Counted from the first letter of the stretch, positions 18,860-29,114 are shown. The stretch: DNA of 64,000 bases from Paucilactobacillus oligofermentans DSM 15707 = LMG 22743 (GCF_001434315.1 NZ_AZFE01000032.1:340740-404739); one strand, 5' to 3'. Program-made: numbers and translations. Notes: generated by a model from the sequence alone, not told the origin.

Positions 18860-21280
18860 TTATATAAAATGTTGTGGCTCTGGGTCAATCGAGATTTGAA
18901 TGCCCTGCCGACTTTGTTTTTGAATTTGATCCATCATTTGAGTTAATGTTGAATGCAATTGATTATCTTGTTTATATTTGATTACTAATTGATAGTAGTA
19001 CTTACGATTCATTCGCGCAATTGACTTGGGCGTTGGTCCTAAAATAATACTCGTTGCTGCTAAATTAGCCTTTAAAAATTGAGCAATTTCCATAATTGAC
19101 TTTGCGGCTTGAACTTCTTCTTCATGGCTCACGCTAATTTGTAAAGTATAGAAGTAAGGTGGATATTTACCCCGGTGCCGAATGTTCATTTCTGTTTGAA
19201 AAAAGCGTTCATAATCATGATGTTGAGCTAACTTAATCGCATAATGATCCGGATTAAAGGTTTGGACAATCACCGCTCCGGCTTTATCAGCACGGCCGGC
19301 TCGACCACTAACTTGAGTTAATAGTTGAAAGGTTCGTTCACTCGAACGAAAGTCGGGTAAGCCTAATGCGGTATCAGCATTTATAACTCCCACTAAGGTC
19401 ACGTTAGGAAAATCTAATCCCTTCGCAATCATTTGGGTACCCAATAAGATATCTGCTTCTTGATTACCAAACGCATTTAATAATTTTTCATGGGCACCTT
19501 TACGTCTGGTTGTATCCACATCCATTCGCAAAATTTTAGCGTCCGGAATTAAACTCTGGAGTTCTTCTTGAACTTTTTGGGTTCCGGTTCCATAGTATCG
19601 AATTTTGTGGCCTTGGCAATTAGGACAAATCTTTGGAATGCCTTCTTCATGACCACAATAATGACATTTCATCGTATGTGTATCCATATGTAAAGTTAAA
19701 GAAATATCACAATTAGGACATTGCATCACAAAACCACAATCCCGGCACATAATAAAGGACGAGTAGCCACGGCGATTTAGCATTAAAATACTCTGTTCAC
19801 CGCGACTAATCCGGTCTTTAACGGCGTCTAATAAAGCCGTTGAAAAATTACTTTCGGCATGTTTACGTAATTCTTGTCGCATATCAATTACTTGGACTGC
19901 GGGTAACGGCTGCTGATTAATGCGTTCGGGCAACAACAGGTGATGATAGACCCCTTTTTGCGCACGTGCGCGTGATTCTAAACTTGGGGTTGCACTACCT
20001 AACACAATTGTTGCCCCATAATATTCACTACGCCATTTAGCAACGTTACGTGCATGATAACGTGGGGTTTCATCTTGCTTATAACTAGTTTCATGTTCTT
20101 CATCCATAATAATCAAACCAATCGATTGCAATGGTGCAAAAATAGCGGAGCGAGCACCAACCACCACTTTTGCTTCACCACGTTCAATTCGGCGCCATTC
20201 ATCGTATCGTTCACCATTTGAAAGACCACTATGTAAAACGGCAACTAATTCACCAAATCTGCCTTTAACGCGTGTCACCATTTGTGGCGTCAATGAAATT
20301 TCAGGAACTAACATTAAAGCCGTTTTATCTTCACTTAGCGTTTCTTCGATGGCTCGTAAATAAACCTCGGTTTTTCCACTACCAGTTACCCCTTGTAATA
20401 GAAAGGTTTCAGCCGTTTTTTCCTGATTGATTGATTCGCAAATTGCATCAACTGCCACTTTTTGATCAGCGGTTAGTTCAGGAATTACTTTATTATCACT
20501 ATTTAAAGTGGTTTGCGGCGTCCGTAAAACTTCTAGTTGGTCTTTTTCAAGCCACTGTTTTTTTTCACCAGTTGTAAAAATTGAATTAGCTAATCCAGTT
20601 ATTTCTTTTGCTTCACTCAATGACATTTCTTTACCAAGAATACTTTGTAAAAATGACAACAATTTATTTTGCGCTTTTGCACTAGCACGTAACAAAGATC
20701 TTTCTTCTTCGTAACGTTCAAAGCTCATGGTTGGCTTAATACTGGTAACGAACTTTGCTTTGGCTTGATCAGTCAACGCATATGTAACTTCAATTTGGTG
20801 CTGACGTTTTAATTTTAATAAGCGACTTACGGTTTCTGCCGGCATATTTTCAGGATCAAATAAAATTTCATCTTGGCCGTGAAATAGTTCAAATAAATCT
20901 GTTTCGCTTAATTCATCGATAATTTGTAAATATCGTTGTGTTTTAGTTTTCATCACATTGGGTAACATTGTGTGCATACAGGAGATTCTGAAGGCATAAC
21001 AAGAGTCTGCTAACCATTGAGACATCGCTAGCAGTTCTTGATTCAAAACAGGATTTAAATCCATAATTGAAATAATTGATTTGAGTTCACCATCAAACTC
21101 AGTTTGTTCATCCAACCCAACGACAAATCCTTGTACCTGTCGACTTCCATTTCCAAACGGAATAATTACCCGCATGCCAACTTGAATTTGACGGTCAAAC
21201 TGCGCAGGTACTTGATAAGTATAAGGACGATTGGTTTGCATTGTTGGGACATCCACGATAACTTGTGCGATTTCCGCCAT
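18860..21280 (-). CDS. priA: Primosomal replication restart helicase PriA
   Basis: Recognises abandoned forks and loads the replicative helicase. The 806-residue protein has an N-terminal DNA-binding domain, Walker A LLQGVTGSGKTEVYLRA, DEAH-like motif MDEEHETSYKQ, a GSATPSLES segment, and two zinc-binding clusters of CxxC pairs (CRDCGFVMQCPNC, CHYCGHEEG, CPNC). Its ATG directly follows the coaBC stop. Length and domain order are normal. Confidence 0.96.
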   Translation of the reverse strand: MAEIAQVIVDVPTMQTNRPYTYQVPAQFDRQIQVGMRVIIPFGNGSRQVQGFVVGLDEQTEFDGELKSIISIMDLNPVLNQELLAMSQWLADSCYAFRISCMHTMLPNVMKTKTQRYLQIIDELSETDLFELFHGQDEILFDPENMPAETVSRLLKLKRQHQIEVTYALTDQAKAKFVTSIKPTMSFERYEEERSLLRASAKAQNKLLSFLQSILGKEMSLSEAKEITGLANSIFTTGEKKQWLEKDQLEVLRTPQTTLNSDNKVIPELTADQKVAVDAICESINQEKTAETFLLQGVTGSGKTEVYLRAIEETLSEDKTALMLVPEISLTPQMVTRVKGRFGELVAVLHSGLSNGERYDEWRRIERGEAKVVVGARSAIFAPLQSIGLIIMDEEHETSYKQDETPRYHARNVAKWRSEYYGATIVLGSATPSLESRARAQKGVYHHLLLPERINQQPLPAVQVIDMRQELRKHAESNFSTALLDAVKDRISRGEQSILMLNRRGYSSFIMCRDCGFVMQCPNCDISLTLHMDTHTMKCHYCGHEEGIPKICPNCQGHKIRYYGTGTQKVQEELQSLIPDAKILRMDVDTTRRKGAHEKLLNAFGNQEADILLGTQMIAKGLDFPNVTLVGVINADTALGLPDFRSSERTFQLLTQVSGRAGRADKAGAVIVQTFNPDHYAIKLAQHHDYERFFQTEMNIRHRGKYPPYFYTLQISVSHEEEVQAAKSIMEIAQFLKANLAATSIILGPTPKSIARMNRKYYYQLVIKYKQDNQLHSTLTQMMDQIQKQSRQGIQISIDPEPQHFI

Positions 21281-22474
21281 CTAATCACCTAACTTTTTTG
21301 CAATTAATTCGACTAGCTGATTAGCTAATTGCATTTTTGACATTTTGGTTAATGGTTTGGGGTCTTGTTGACTTTCAAAAATTGTTACTTGATTATCATT
21401 ACTTTCAAAGCCAATTCCATCAGTGACCACGTTATTAGCAATAATCATATCAGCATGCTTACTAACTAATTTTGCTTGTGCATTTTTATTTAGCTCCTGG
21501 GTTTCGGCAGCAAAACCAATGATTAATTGATGCTTTTTAATAGCTCCCACTGATTTCAAAATATCCGGAGTCTTTTTAAGTTTTAAAACAAATTCATCAT
21601 TGTCAGCTGCTTTTTTGATTTTTTGATCTGCAATCATTTCTGGTTCAAAATCAGCAACCGCGGCGGCCATAATCAAAATATCAGTTTGAGTAAATTCGGT
21701 CATCACCGTATTTAATAATTCATTGGTTGATTCAATTTTAATAATTTTAATTTGGGGATGAACTGGTAATTCGACACTAATTTGTCCAACTACTAAAGTT
21801 ACTTCAGCTCCAGCACTTGCAGCTGCTACAGCAAGTGCAATTCCCATTTTACCAGATGAACGATTACCAATAAATCGGACGGGATCAATTCGTTCCCGCG
21901 TTCCACCAGCACTAATTAAAACCCGTTTTCCAGATAATAAATCATTTTTTTGATTAACGACAAAGTTAAATATTTCTGCAACTTCCGGCATCCGACCAGT
22001 TCCAGTATAGCCTTCAGCTAATCGTCCAGTTGCTGGCGCTAAAACTTCATAGCCATCTTGTTTTAGTTGCTGAATATTTCTTTGTGTCGATGGATTAGAC
22101 CACATATGGCTATTCATTGCTGGAATAATAACTTTACGAGCACTGGTTGCCAGCAGAGTTGTTGATACGGCATCATCACTAATACCATTGGCTAACTTAC
22201 CAATTATATCAGCGGTTGCTGGTGCAACGACCGCAATATCAGTCCAATCAGCCAATTCAATATGCGCGATTTTATCTTCATTTTCTTTTGTCCAAAGATT
22301 AGTTAAAGTTGGGTATTTAGTTAAGGCGCTAAATGTTGTCGAAGTTACAAATTTTTGAGCTGAATCTGTCATGGCTACACGAACAGTATCCCCATGCTTT
22401 TGAAATTCTCGAACTAATGAAACAATTTTATAAGCAGCGATTCCGCCAGTAACATGTATTGCAACATTTGCCAT
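21281..22474 (-). CDS. coaBC: Bifunctional phosphopantothenoylcysteine decarboxylase / phosphopantothenate-cysteine ligase
   Basis: Two consecutive steps of coenzyme A synthesis. The 397-residue protein has an N-terminal flavin-dependent CoaC domain (HVTGGIAAYK start, PAMNSHMW substrate clamp) and a C-terminal CoaB ligase domain (SAGGTRERIDPVRFIGNRSSGKMG, AAAVADFEP). It heads the long unit coaBC-priA-fmt-rsmB-stp-prkC-rsgA-rpe, behind a good promoter. Confidence 0.95.
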   Translation of the reverse strand: MANVAIHVTGGIAAYKIVSLVREFQKHGDTVRVAMTDSAQKFVTSTTFSALTKYPTLTNLWTKENEDKIAHIELADWTDIAVVAPATADIIGKLANGISDDAVSTTLLATSARKVIIPAMNSHMWSNPSTQRNIQQLKQDGYEVLAPATGRLAEGYTGTGRMPEVAEIFNFVVNQKNDLLSGKRVLISAGGTRERIDPVRFIGNRSSGKMGIALAVAAASAGAEVTLVVGQISVELPVHPQIKIIKIESTNELLNTVMTEFTQTDILIMAAAVADFEPEMIADQKIKKAADNDEFVLKLKKTPDILKSVGAIKKHQLIIGFAAETQELNKNAQAKLVSKHADMIIANNVVTDGIGFESNDNQVTIFESQQDPKPLTKMSKMQLANQLVELIAKKLGD

Positions 22475-22504
22475 CTTAATTCCCCCTCAAGTATATCTTC
22501 TAAA

Positions 22505-22532
22505 ATTATACCATTAGAATACCCAGTCTCAA
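22505..22532 (-). promoter_or_regulatory. Promoter of the coaBC-to-rpe unit
   Basis: On the minus strand TTGAGA (22532-22527) is followed after 16 bp by TATAAT (22510-22505). The ribosome binding site GAGGGGG is close to the coaBC ATG. This lies just downstream of the rpoZ terminator and starts an eight-gene unit. Confidence 0.7.
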
Positions 22533-22558
22533 CCAATTTAAACCCATTGATAATAAAA

Positions 22559-22585
22559 AAGACCGCAATTAATTGCGGTCTTGCT
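22559..22585 (-). terminator. Terminator of gmk-rpoZ
   Basis: AAGACCGCAATTAATTGCGG is most of a perfect palindrome of 24 bp; on the minus strand it is followed by TTTTTTATT. It ends the gmk-rpoZ transcript. Confidence 0.88.
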
Positions 22586-22601
22586 TTAATCGGTATACAT
22601 A

Positions 22602-22802
22602 TTAAGCTTTATCAATCGTAACTTCGCCGGCTTCGATTTCTTCAAGCGCGCGACCAACAGTTTTATCAGAATTATATTTACTTAATAATTCACTACCTGG
22701 ATTGGCTTCTAGTTCATGAGCTCGCTTGCTAGCAAGCATAATTAAAGAGTAACGTGAATCAACTTTATTTAATAGGTTATCTACAGATGGATATAAAATC
22801 AT
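22602..22802 (-). CDS. rpoZ: RNA polymerase omega subunit
   Basis: Small subunit that assists assembly of the beta-prime subunit. The 66-residue protein begins [20 protein letters not shown] and has the conserved [10 protein letters not shown] helix. It overlaps the gmk stop by one base, as in most Firmicutes, and is followed by a strong terminator. Confidence 0.94.
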   Translation of the reverse strand: MILYPSVDNLLNKVDSRYSLIMLASKRAHELEANPGSELLSKYNSDKTVGRALEEIEAGEVTIDKA

Positions 22803-23419
22803 TAGTTATTCTCCCCTAACATTCCGATATAATCAGGCATTACTCGAGTTACGCGTAAACGTTCACTCCGAATAACATCTTTTATCTTCTCAACAGCATT
22901 CGCAACTACGTCATTTACAACGGCATAATCGTAGTTTTGCATCATCTTAATTTCGCCAACGGCTTTCGCAATACGTTTGTTAATTACATCCATATCATCA
23001 GTTCCGCGAGAAATTAATCGTTGCTTTAGCTCAATTAAATCTGGTGGTGTTAAAAATACGAACACCCCGTCTGGACATTTGGCACGAACTTGCATTGCAC
23101 CATTGACTTCAATTTCAAGAAAAACATCTTTACCTGAATTCAAAGTGTCTTCCACATAGTCTAACGGTGTCCCATAGTAGTTGTCAACATACTTAGCGTA
23201 CTCTAACATTCCACCATTTTGGATCCGTTTTTCAAATTCTTCCGTAGAAACAAAGAAATAATCAACGCCATCAACTTCGCCAGGGCGAGGCTTTCTAGTC
23301 GTCATCGAAATCGAATATTGAAAGTCATTTTTCTTTTGATCAAAGATTGCTTTTCGAACTGTCCCCTTACCAACACCAGAAGGTCCAGATAAAACAATTA
23401 ACATGCCGCGCTTTACCAT
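22802..23419 (-). CDS. gmk: Guanylate kinase
   Basis: Phosphorylates GMP to GDP with ATP. The 205-residue protein has P-loop [10 protein letters not shown] near residue 11, the GMP-binding [17 protein letters not shown] segment and RGTDDM lid. GGAG lies about 12 nt before ATG 23419, a long spacing; a second in-frame ATG five codons on (MLIVLSGP) has no ribosome binding site. Coupled to rpoZ. Confidence 0.95.
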   Translation of the reverse strand: MVKRGMLIVLSGPSGVGKGTVRKAIFDQKKNDFQYSISMTTRKPRPGEVDGVDYFFVSTEEFEKRIQNGGMLEYAKYVDNYYGTPLDYVEDTLNSGKDVFLEIEVNGAMQVRAKCPDGVFVFLTPPDLIELKQRLISRGTDDMDVINKRIAKAVGEIKMMQNYDYAVVNDVVANAVEKIKDVIRSERLRVTRVMPDYIGMLGENN

Positions 23420-23457
23420 ATGCTGTGAAGACTCCTTATCTTTTAATGATAACTTCC

Positions 23458-23486
23458 ATTTTGCACTAAATACGTCGTTTTATCAA
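23458..23486 (-). promoter_or_regulatory. Probable promoter of gmk-rpoZ
   Basis: TTGATA (23486-23481), 17 bp, CAAAAT (23463-23458) on the minus strand, 38 nt upstream of the gmk start. The -10 element is imperfect. Confidence 0.45.
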
Positions 23487-23536
23487 GACTTTTTACTTAA
23501 ACATAAATGTAAATTGTTAAGAAAAAATAAAGACAC

Positions 23537-23593
23537 TTGCAAATTCGAACGTTTGTTCGTATACTATAATTATTGATAGCAAACATACGTTCG
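23537..23593 (+). promoter_or_regulatory. LexA-controlled promoter with two SOS boxes
   Basis: TTGCAA (23537-23542), 17 bp, TATACT (23560-23565). The spacer contains the perfect palindrome CGAACGTTTGTTCG (23546-23559), which fits the Firmicutes LexA/DinR box (CGAAC-4-GTTCG). A second near-perfect box CAAACATACGTTCG (23580-23593) overlaps the start of the ribosome binding site region. LexA bound to the first box would cover both promoter elements. This is seen in the sequence; binding is inferred. Confidence 0.82.
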
Positions 23594-23605
23594 GAGGAGT
23601 ACATC

Positions 23606-23938
23606 ATGCAAAATTATTATCAAAAACCAATTCAACGGGTTAGTACTGAATTTAAAGAAAGGTTCGATGATTTCTTTCTTGCTAATGCTCGTAAAACTAA
23701 TGAAACATCGTCTAACTTAAACATGCCAGATTTTCAAAAGCAACTATTCATTGAACAAGCCATTGATAATAATTCTGTTGTTACCTTAGAAATGTTAGCT
23801 TTTAACCAATCAGATGAAACTACCACTGCATCTGGAATCATTTCTAAGTTATCTCAATCTAGATTCCTATTAAAAAGTTCTACTAATGTAAGTTTCTTTA
23901 TCGATTTTAACCAAATTAAATATATCAAATTAAAATAA
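23606..23938 (+). CDS. YolD-like family protein, SOS-regulated
   Basis: A 110-residue soluble protein starting MQNYYQKPIQRVSTEFKE, with an internal MPDFQKQLFIEQAIDNN segment and a C-terminal beta-rich part ending NQIKYIKLK. The shape fits the YolD-like family, which in Firmicutes is usually encoded next to a Y-family DNA polymerase (UvrX/ImuB-like). No polymerase gene is adjacent here. GGAGGAG lies 7 nt before ATG 23606; an upstream in-frame ATG would lie inside the promoter. It is bounded by an SOS promoter and a terminator, so it is a stand-alone damage-induced gene. The molecular function is unknown to me; family assignment is moderate. Confidence 0.65.
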   Translation: MQNYYQKPIQRVSTEFKERFDDFFLANARKTNETSSNLNMPDFQKQLFIEQAIDNNSVVTLEMLAFNQSDETTTASGIISKLSQSRFLLKSSTNVSFFIDFNQIKYIKLK

Positions 23939-23943
23939 ATTTA

Positions 23944-23985
23944 AAAAAACAAGATTTGAGTTAAAACTCAAATCTTGTTTTTTTA
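23944..23985. terminator. Bidirectional terminator between yolD-like gene and opuCD
   Basis: ACAAGATTTGAG and CTCAAATCTTGT flank a 6-nt loop; T runs follow on the plus strand (TTTTTTT) and, as an A run, on the other side. It serves both convergent units. Confidence 0.88.
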
Positions 23986-24636
23986 ATGTCGAGATGGATC
24001 TAGTTTCTTTTCTAAGAATCCTAAAACTCCATCTGAGATAATTGCCATAATCGCAGTTGGTAATGCCCCTGCTAAAATGATGGCAGCTCCATTAGTTGCA
24101 TTCGTTCCTCGGATGATAATATCACCCAAACCACCTGAACCAACAAACGATCCAATTGCCGTAATTCCGATTGCTAATACTAGCGCATTACGAATCCCAG
24201 CCATAATTACCGACATTGATAACGGTAATTCAATGAATCGCAGTCTTTGAAATGCTGTCATTCCAATTCCTTTACCAGCATCCAAAATATCTTCATTTAC
24301 ATTTTGCATTCCCGTATAGGTATTTTTGATAATTGGTAGCAATGAGTATAAAAATACCGTCACAATCACGGTGTTAACTCCCAGTCCAAGACCTAACATG
24401 ATAATTGACAACATCGCTAAAGATGGAATCGTTTGAATCACATTCGCGATACCAATGACTACGTCACTTAGTTTTTTTGAACGTGAAATCCAAATACCAA
24501 TTGGTACTCCCACAATTGCAGCAAGCAACACGCCATAAATTGAAATTAAAAAATGTCGACTAAATTGTTGCAGTACATACATCCCATTATTTATGAAGTA
24601 TTCAACTAACTGCTGTCCTAAATTCATATTTTTCAT
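23983..24636 (-). CDS. opuCD: Osmolyte ABC transporter permease OpuCD-type
   Basis: Membrane-spanning subunit of a glycine betaine/carnitine/choline importer. The 217 residues contain five to six hydrophobic segments and the BPD-type permease loop with EDILDAGKGIGMTAFQRL, the EAA contact region for the ATPase. Its start overlaps the stop of the binding-protein gene by one base. Together with the three genes upstream it forms a complete OpuC system used against osmotic stress. Confidence 0.9.
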   Translation of the reverse strand: MKNMNLGQQLVEYFINNGMYVLQQFSRHFLISIYGVLLAAIVGVPIGIWISRSKKLSDVVIGIANVIQTIPSLAMLSIIMLGLGLGVNTVIVTVFLYSLLPIIKNTYTGMQNVNEDILDAGKGIGMTAFQRLRFIELPLSMSVIMAGIRNALVLAIGITAIGSFVGSGGLGDIIIRGTNATNGAAIILAGALPTAIMAIISDGVLGFLEKKLDPSRH

Positions 24637-25562
24637 TAGTCGTTGCTCCCTTCAAAATAGTTATGCTTTTGTAAAAATTCTTTTGCTACAACACTAGGTT
24701 CTTTTAACTCATCATCTGCTTGATAATTTAATTTTTGCATGGTTGAAACGGAAATTTTTCCACTTAATTTGCTTAATACTTTAATCAACTCTGGATGTTC
24801 CTTTAAAATCTTAGTTGTCGCAACTGGATAAGCATAATATGGTGGGAAAAAGTTCTGATCATCTTTTAATAGTTTCAAATTGTAACTACTAATTCGACCA
24901 TCAGTTGAATAACCTAATACAGCATCCATTTTACCTGCTGATACAGCATCATACACTAATCCAATTTGCATTGGTGAAGCTGTACCAAATGAGAAATTAT
25001 ATTTCTTTTGAAATGCAGGATAACCATCCCCACTACGTTTCATCCAAGTTTGATCAAGGCCAACGCTCAACTCGGAAGCATGAGTTTTCATATCAGAAAC
25101 CGTATTTAAGTTGTATTTTTTAGCGGTTGCCTGTGTGACCATCCATGCATACGTATCAGCAAATCCATATGATGGTAGATAGGTAAAACCGTACTTCTTC
25201 TGGAAGGCTTTTTTGACTGTTTCACTATCCGTTTTAGGATTACCACTACTGGTTTTACCAAGAATTGTCGTCAAATCAGTTCCATCATAACGAGCTGCTG
25301 ACATATCAGCATCCCCACGTTTCATGGCTTCAAATGACACATTTGATGAGCCTAAATTACTGATAATTGTTACGTGTAAGTCAGTATAATGTTCAATCAT
25401 TTGTTGATCCATTGACGCTAAGATTTGTTGTTCAGTTGTATTTAAGGCGGCAATACGGATTGTGTCATCTGAAGATGAACTAAGTCCTGGAAAACCACAT
25501 CCTGATAAGAAAATCATCGCCATTGCTAATACGGAGACAATCGTTATTCTTCTTTTATTCAT
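24636..25562 (-). CDS. opuCC: Osmolyte ABC transporter substrate-binding lipoprotein OpuCC-type
   Basis: The 308-residue protein has a signal peptide with lipobox LSGC at residues 20-23, giving a lipid-anchored extracellular binding protein. The QIL...MDQQMIEHYTDLHV start and the DAVLGYSTDGRI, YYAYPVATTKIL segments match the OsmX/OpuCC class of type 2 binding proteins. Aromatic residues expected to cage quaternary ammonium groups are present but I cannot place them exactly. It lies between the two permease genes, the usual opuCA-CB-CC-CD order. Confidence 0.9.
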   Translation of the reverse strand: MNKRRITIVSVLAMAMIFLSGCGFPGLSSSSDDTIRIAALNTTEQQILASMDQQMIEHYTDLHVTIISNLGSSNVSFEAMKRGDADMSAARYDGTDLTTILGKTSSGNPKTDSETVKKAFQKKYGFTYLPSYGFADTYAWMVTQATAKKYNLNTVSDMKTHASELSVGLDQTWMKRSGDGYPAFQKKYNFSFGTASPMQIGLVYDAVSAGKMDAVLGYSTDGRISSYNLKLLKDDQNFFPPYYAYPVATTKILKEHPELIKVLSKLSGKISVSTMQKLNYQADDELKEPSVVAKEFLQKHNYFEGSND

Positions 25563-25575
25563 AAGTTAGTCCCCC

Positions 25576-26205
25576 CTAAACTCTGATTGATTTCGGCGTT
25601 AATACATACTCAATTTTTCCAAGTATGTAATCCGTAATCAATGCTAATAAGATAACTGGGACTGAACCGGCTAAAATTAAATCACTACGATATAAATTCA
25701 AACCATTAAAAATGAAATCACCTAACCCACCAGCACCAATATATGATGCTAAGGTTGCCCAAGCAATCACGAACGTCGCTGACAATCTAATTCCCGCCAT
25801 AATTACCGGCGCAGCCAGTTTTAATTCAACTTGGATAATTGATTGCATGTTACTCATCCCAATTCCCTTAGCAGCGTCTAATACGCTAGGATCAACATTA
25901 TTTAAGCCAATATATGTATTGCGCAAAATTGGTAATAATGAGTAGATGAATAGCGCCACAATTGCAGGCAGACTACCAATTCCAAAAATTGGAATCATCA
26001 ATGCTAATAACGCCATTGAAGGAACAGTTTGTAAAACACTTGCTAAACCAATTACAAATCCTGCAATTTTCTTAGCTCTAGTTAAACCAATCGCAATCGG
26101 AACGGCTACAATAATCCCTAAACCTAATGAAATAAATGACAAATAAATATGCTGCCATATTTTTAGAATTAATTCCGCTCCATTTGCTTGAAAGAAACTA
26201 ATCAT
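25576..26205 (-). CDS. opuCB: Osmolyte ABC transporter permease OpuCB-type
   Basis: A 209-residue permease with about five membrane segments and the loop [19 protein letters not shown], which parallels the loop of the second permease at 23983-24636. The two are clear paralogues and should form the heterodimeric channel. The start overlaps the ATPase gene by 8 bp. Confidence 0.9.
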   Translation of the reverse strand: MISFFQANGAELILKIWQHIYLSFISLGLGIIVAVPIAIGLTRAKKIAGFVIGLASVLQTVPSMALLALMIPIFGIGSLPAIVALFIYSLLPILRNTYIGLNNVDPSVLDAAKGIGMSNMQSIIQVELKLAAPVIMAGIRLSATFVIAWATLASYIGAGGLGDFIFNGLNLYRSDLILAGSVPVILLALITDYILGKIEYVLTPKSIRV

Positions 26206-27376
26206 CTATATCAGCCTCCTTGTTTCCAATTTGAGTTTGATCATTGGCATCCTCATCTTGGCTCCAAAGAGCGTTATAAACCATATCAACAATTGTTGCC
26301 CGAGTAACAATTCCCACCAATTGGCGGTCTTTATTTACAACTGGCACGTTTTTATAACCTAATTTCAAAATACGGTTAACCGTATCGCGGACAATTGATT
26401 GCTCAAATACATAAAAAACTTTGTCGTCCATAATATCACCGACGGTTTTACCCGAATTAAATTCATCGTTCAATGTTTCGATATCTAAAACACCACGTAA
26501 TTCACGATTATCACTCGTGACAAGTAGTGTATCTACTCGGCTTTTATGCATCGTTTTTAAAGCCACTGGCAATGGTTGATCTTGCGTAATATAAATTGGT
26601 GACTTAAGCATAATTTGTCCAACCGAAGTTACACTTGGGCGTGCTTGAATCAAACGTTCTTCACCAATTAAATTGGTGACAAAATCATTAGCTGGATGTT
26701 TCAAAATGTTTTCTGGTGAGTCAATCTGCATTACCTCGCCACCATCCATAATAACTACTTTAGTTGCTAATTTAAGTGCTTCATCCATATCATGAGTCAC
26801 GAAAATAAACGTTTTACCTAATCGCTGTTGTAAATCTTGCACTAGATCTTGTAAAGATTCACGAGTGATTGGATCTAACGCACCAAATGGTTCATCCATT
26901 AAAATAATATCCTGGTCAGCTGCAAAAGCACGTACCACACCAATTCGTTGTTGTTGTCCACCAGACAATTCAGATGGATAGCGATCTAAAAATTCTTCTG
27001 GTAACTGTGCCAACTTAATTAATTCAACTGCTTTGGTATTTCGTTTTTCTTGTGACCACTTTAGTAATTTAGGGACTAACGTGATATTTTCACGAATTGT
27101 CATATGTGGCATTAAACCAATATTTTGAATTACATATCCTAATTTTCGACGTAGTTTAACTGGATCTAATTTGCTAGTATCTTCACCATTAATTAATATT
27201 GTGCCAGAAGTTTGCATTAGCATCCGATTAATCATTCTTAATACCGTGGTTTTTCCTGAACCAGATGTTCCAATAAAGCAGACGAATTCTCCTGCTTCAA
27301 TATCAAGGCTAACATCGTTAACCGCCACCTTATGTCCCGGATATTCCTTGTGTAAATGTTCAAGTGAAAGTAGCAT
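26198..27376 (-). CDS. opuCA: Osmolyte ABC transporter ATP-binding subunit OpuCA-type with CBS domains
   Basis: ATPase that powers the OpuC importer. The 392 residues have Walker [10 protein letters not shown] near 37-45, signature [14 protein letters not shown], Walker [13 protein letters not shown], then two CBS domains at about 255-370 ([40 protein letters not shown]). CBS pairs in OpuA/OpuC ATPases sense ionic strength or cyclic di-AMP; which applies here is not visible. AGGAGG precedes the ATG. It begins 42 bp after recN with no terminator seen between them, so read-through is possible. Confidence 0.93.
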   Translation of the reverse strand: MLLSLEHLHKEYPGHKVAVNDVSLDIEAGEFVCFIGTSGSGKTTVLRMINRMLMQTSGTILINGEDTSKLDPVKLRRKLGYVIQNIGLMPHMTIRENITLVPKLLKWSQEKRNTKAVELIKLAQLPEEFLDRYPSELSGGQQQRIGVVRAFAADQDIILMDEPFGALDPITRESLQDLVQDLQQRLGKTFIFVTHDMDEALKLATKVVIMDGGEVMQIDSPENILKHPANDFVTNLIGEERLIQARPSVTSVGQIMLKSPIYITQDQPLPVALKTMHKSRVDTLLVTSDNRELRGVLDIETLNDEFNSGKTVGDIMDDKVFYVFEQSIVRDTVNRILKLGYKNVPVVNKDRQLVGIVTRATIVDMVYNALWSQDEDANDQTQIGNKEADIDD

Positions 27377-27418
27377 ATAAATCCTCCTATTGGTCTCTTA
27401 TTTTAAAAGTTAATTCTC

Positions 27419-29095
27419 CTATTTTGCCATTTTTAGTAACTCTTTAGCATGTTCAACCGTTAATGGGGTTACTTCAGCACCGGCTAACATTCTTGCCAAT
27501 TCATCGATTCTCGACTCTTCATCCAGTCCATCGACTGATGTAATTGTTCGATCATCTTGAACCGCCTTTGAGATTAATAAATGATGTTGAGCCATTGCTG
27601 CAACCTGTGGTAAATGCGTAATACATAATACTTGTGATTGATTAGCAATTACTTTAATTTTTTCTGCAATCGCTTGAGCTACACGACCACTAACTCCAGT
27701 ATCAACTTCATCAAAGATAATACTGGTTACACCTTGTGAGCGTGCAAAGATAGTTTTTAAAGCTAACATCACCCGTGATAGTTCACCACCAGATGCAATT
27801 TTAGCTAACGGCCCCATTTCTTCACCAGGATTGGTTTGAATATAAAACTCAACCTGATCAATACCGTTACTGTAGAACATATCATCCTTTTTATCCATAA
27901 ATTTGATCTCAAAAACAGCTTTTTCCATATATAAATCATTTAATTGCTGCTTAATATCTTTTTCAATCTGTTTCGCTGCTTGTTTTCGATTTTGACTAAG
28001 ATTATTTCCTAAGGTCTGCAATTGCGATTTTAACGTGACTAGTCTTTCTTCCAGTTCATCACTAGTCACATTGTTTTCTTGCATTGATTCTAGCTCAGCT
28101 GAAATTTTAGTACAGTACACAAGTATTTCAGTGACTGAATCACCATATTTTCTTTCAAGATCATTAATTAAGTTTAACCGTTGTTCAATCTCATTCAATC
28201 GACCTTCATCAAACGATAAATTGTCTAGTTGCCGTCCAACTTCATTAGCTACATCTTGTAAAGTAAAATAGGCCTCAGACACTCGGTCATTTAACTGGGT
28301 ATAATCATCATTAAAATCACTAATTTCTTCTAGTGATTCTTTAGCTGAAGCAATTGCATCTAATGAAGACCCATTATCGTCACCAGCTAACACTCCTTGA
28401 ACGGTTTGTAATGCAGTATTGATTTGCTGAAAATGATTTAGTTGTGCTTGTTCGTTCGTTAACTCAACATCTTCATCTTCGATCAAATTTGCATTATTAA
28501 TTTCATTAACTTGAAACTCTAACATATCAATTCGTTGCGCAGATTGTTGTTCGGTAGCTTGTTTTTGTTTAATTTTATGAATCGTATCAGTATATTGTTC
28601 ATAGATAGTTTCATATTTAGCTAATAAATCATCGTCTTGATTAGTAAATTCATCTAATAAGCCTAAATGTTGTTCTGGTTGCATTAGTAACTGATGATCG
28701 TTTTGCCCTTCAATATCAACTAATCTTGAACCGATTTTCTTAAGTGAAGATGTATTCATCAAAGTACCGTTGACTCGAATTATATTACGACCATTACGAT
28801 TAATTTCACGTTGAATAACTAAAGTTCCATCAGTAATTTCAACTCCAAGTTCATTCAAAACATCTTCAATAACTACCTGATCTGAAATTTCAAATTGTCC
28901 TTGAACTTTCAATGACCCTTCACCTTTACGGATTAATTCTTGCGAACCACGGCCACCAACTAAAAGGCCAACCGCATCAATGATAATTGACTTTCCTGCT
29001 CCGGTTTCTCCAGTTAGAACAGTCATTTGATCACTAAAATTTAATGAGAGATGGTCGATAATTGCTAAATTTTCAATTGTTAATTCCTGAAGCAT
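27419..29095 (-). CDS. recN: DNA repair protein RecN
   Basis: SMC-like ATPase acting early in double-strand break repair. The 558 residues have Walker A TGETGAGKSIIIDAVGLLVGG at the N-terminus, a central coiled coil, and a C-terminal half with IASGGELSRVMLALK signature and IIFDEVDTGVSG Walker B. It follows argR by 19 bp, the conserved argR-recN pair of Firmicutes. Confidence 0.96.
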   Translation of the reverse strand: MLQELTIENLAIIDHLSLNFSDQMTVLTGETGAGKSIIIDAVGLLVGGRGSQELIRKGEGSLKVQGQFEISDQVVIEDVLNELGVEITDGTLVIQREINRNGRNIIRVNGTLMNTSSLKKIGSRLVDIEGQNDHQLLMQPEQHLGLLDEFTNQDDDLLAKYETIYEQYTDTIHKIKQKQATEQQSAQRIDMLEFQVNEINNANLIEDEDVELTNEQAQLNHFQQINTALQTVQGVLAGDDNGSSLDAIASAKESLEEISDFNDDYTQLNDRVSEAYFTLQDVANEVGRQLDNLSFDEGRLNEIEQRLNLINDLERKYGDSVTEILVYCTKISAELESMQENNVTSDELEERLVTLKSQLQTLGNNLSQNRKQAAKQIEKDIKQQLNDLYMEKAVFEIKFMDKKDDMFYSNGIDQVEFYIQTNPGEEMGPLAKIASGGELSRVMLALKTIFARSQGVTSIIFDEVDTGVSGRVAQAIAEKIKVIANQSQVLCITHLPQVAAMAQHHLLISKAVQDDRTITSVDGLDEESRIDELARMLAGAEVTPLTVEHAKELLKMAK

Positions 29096-29114
29096 CCGAC
29101 TTCTCCTTTCAATT

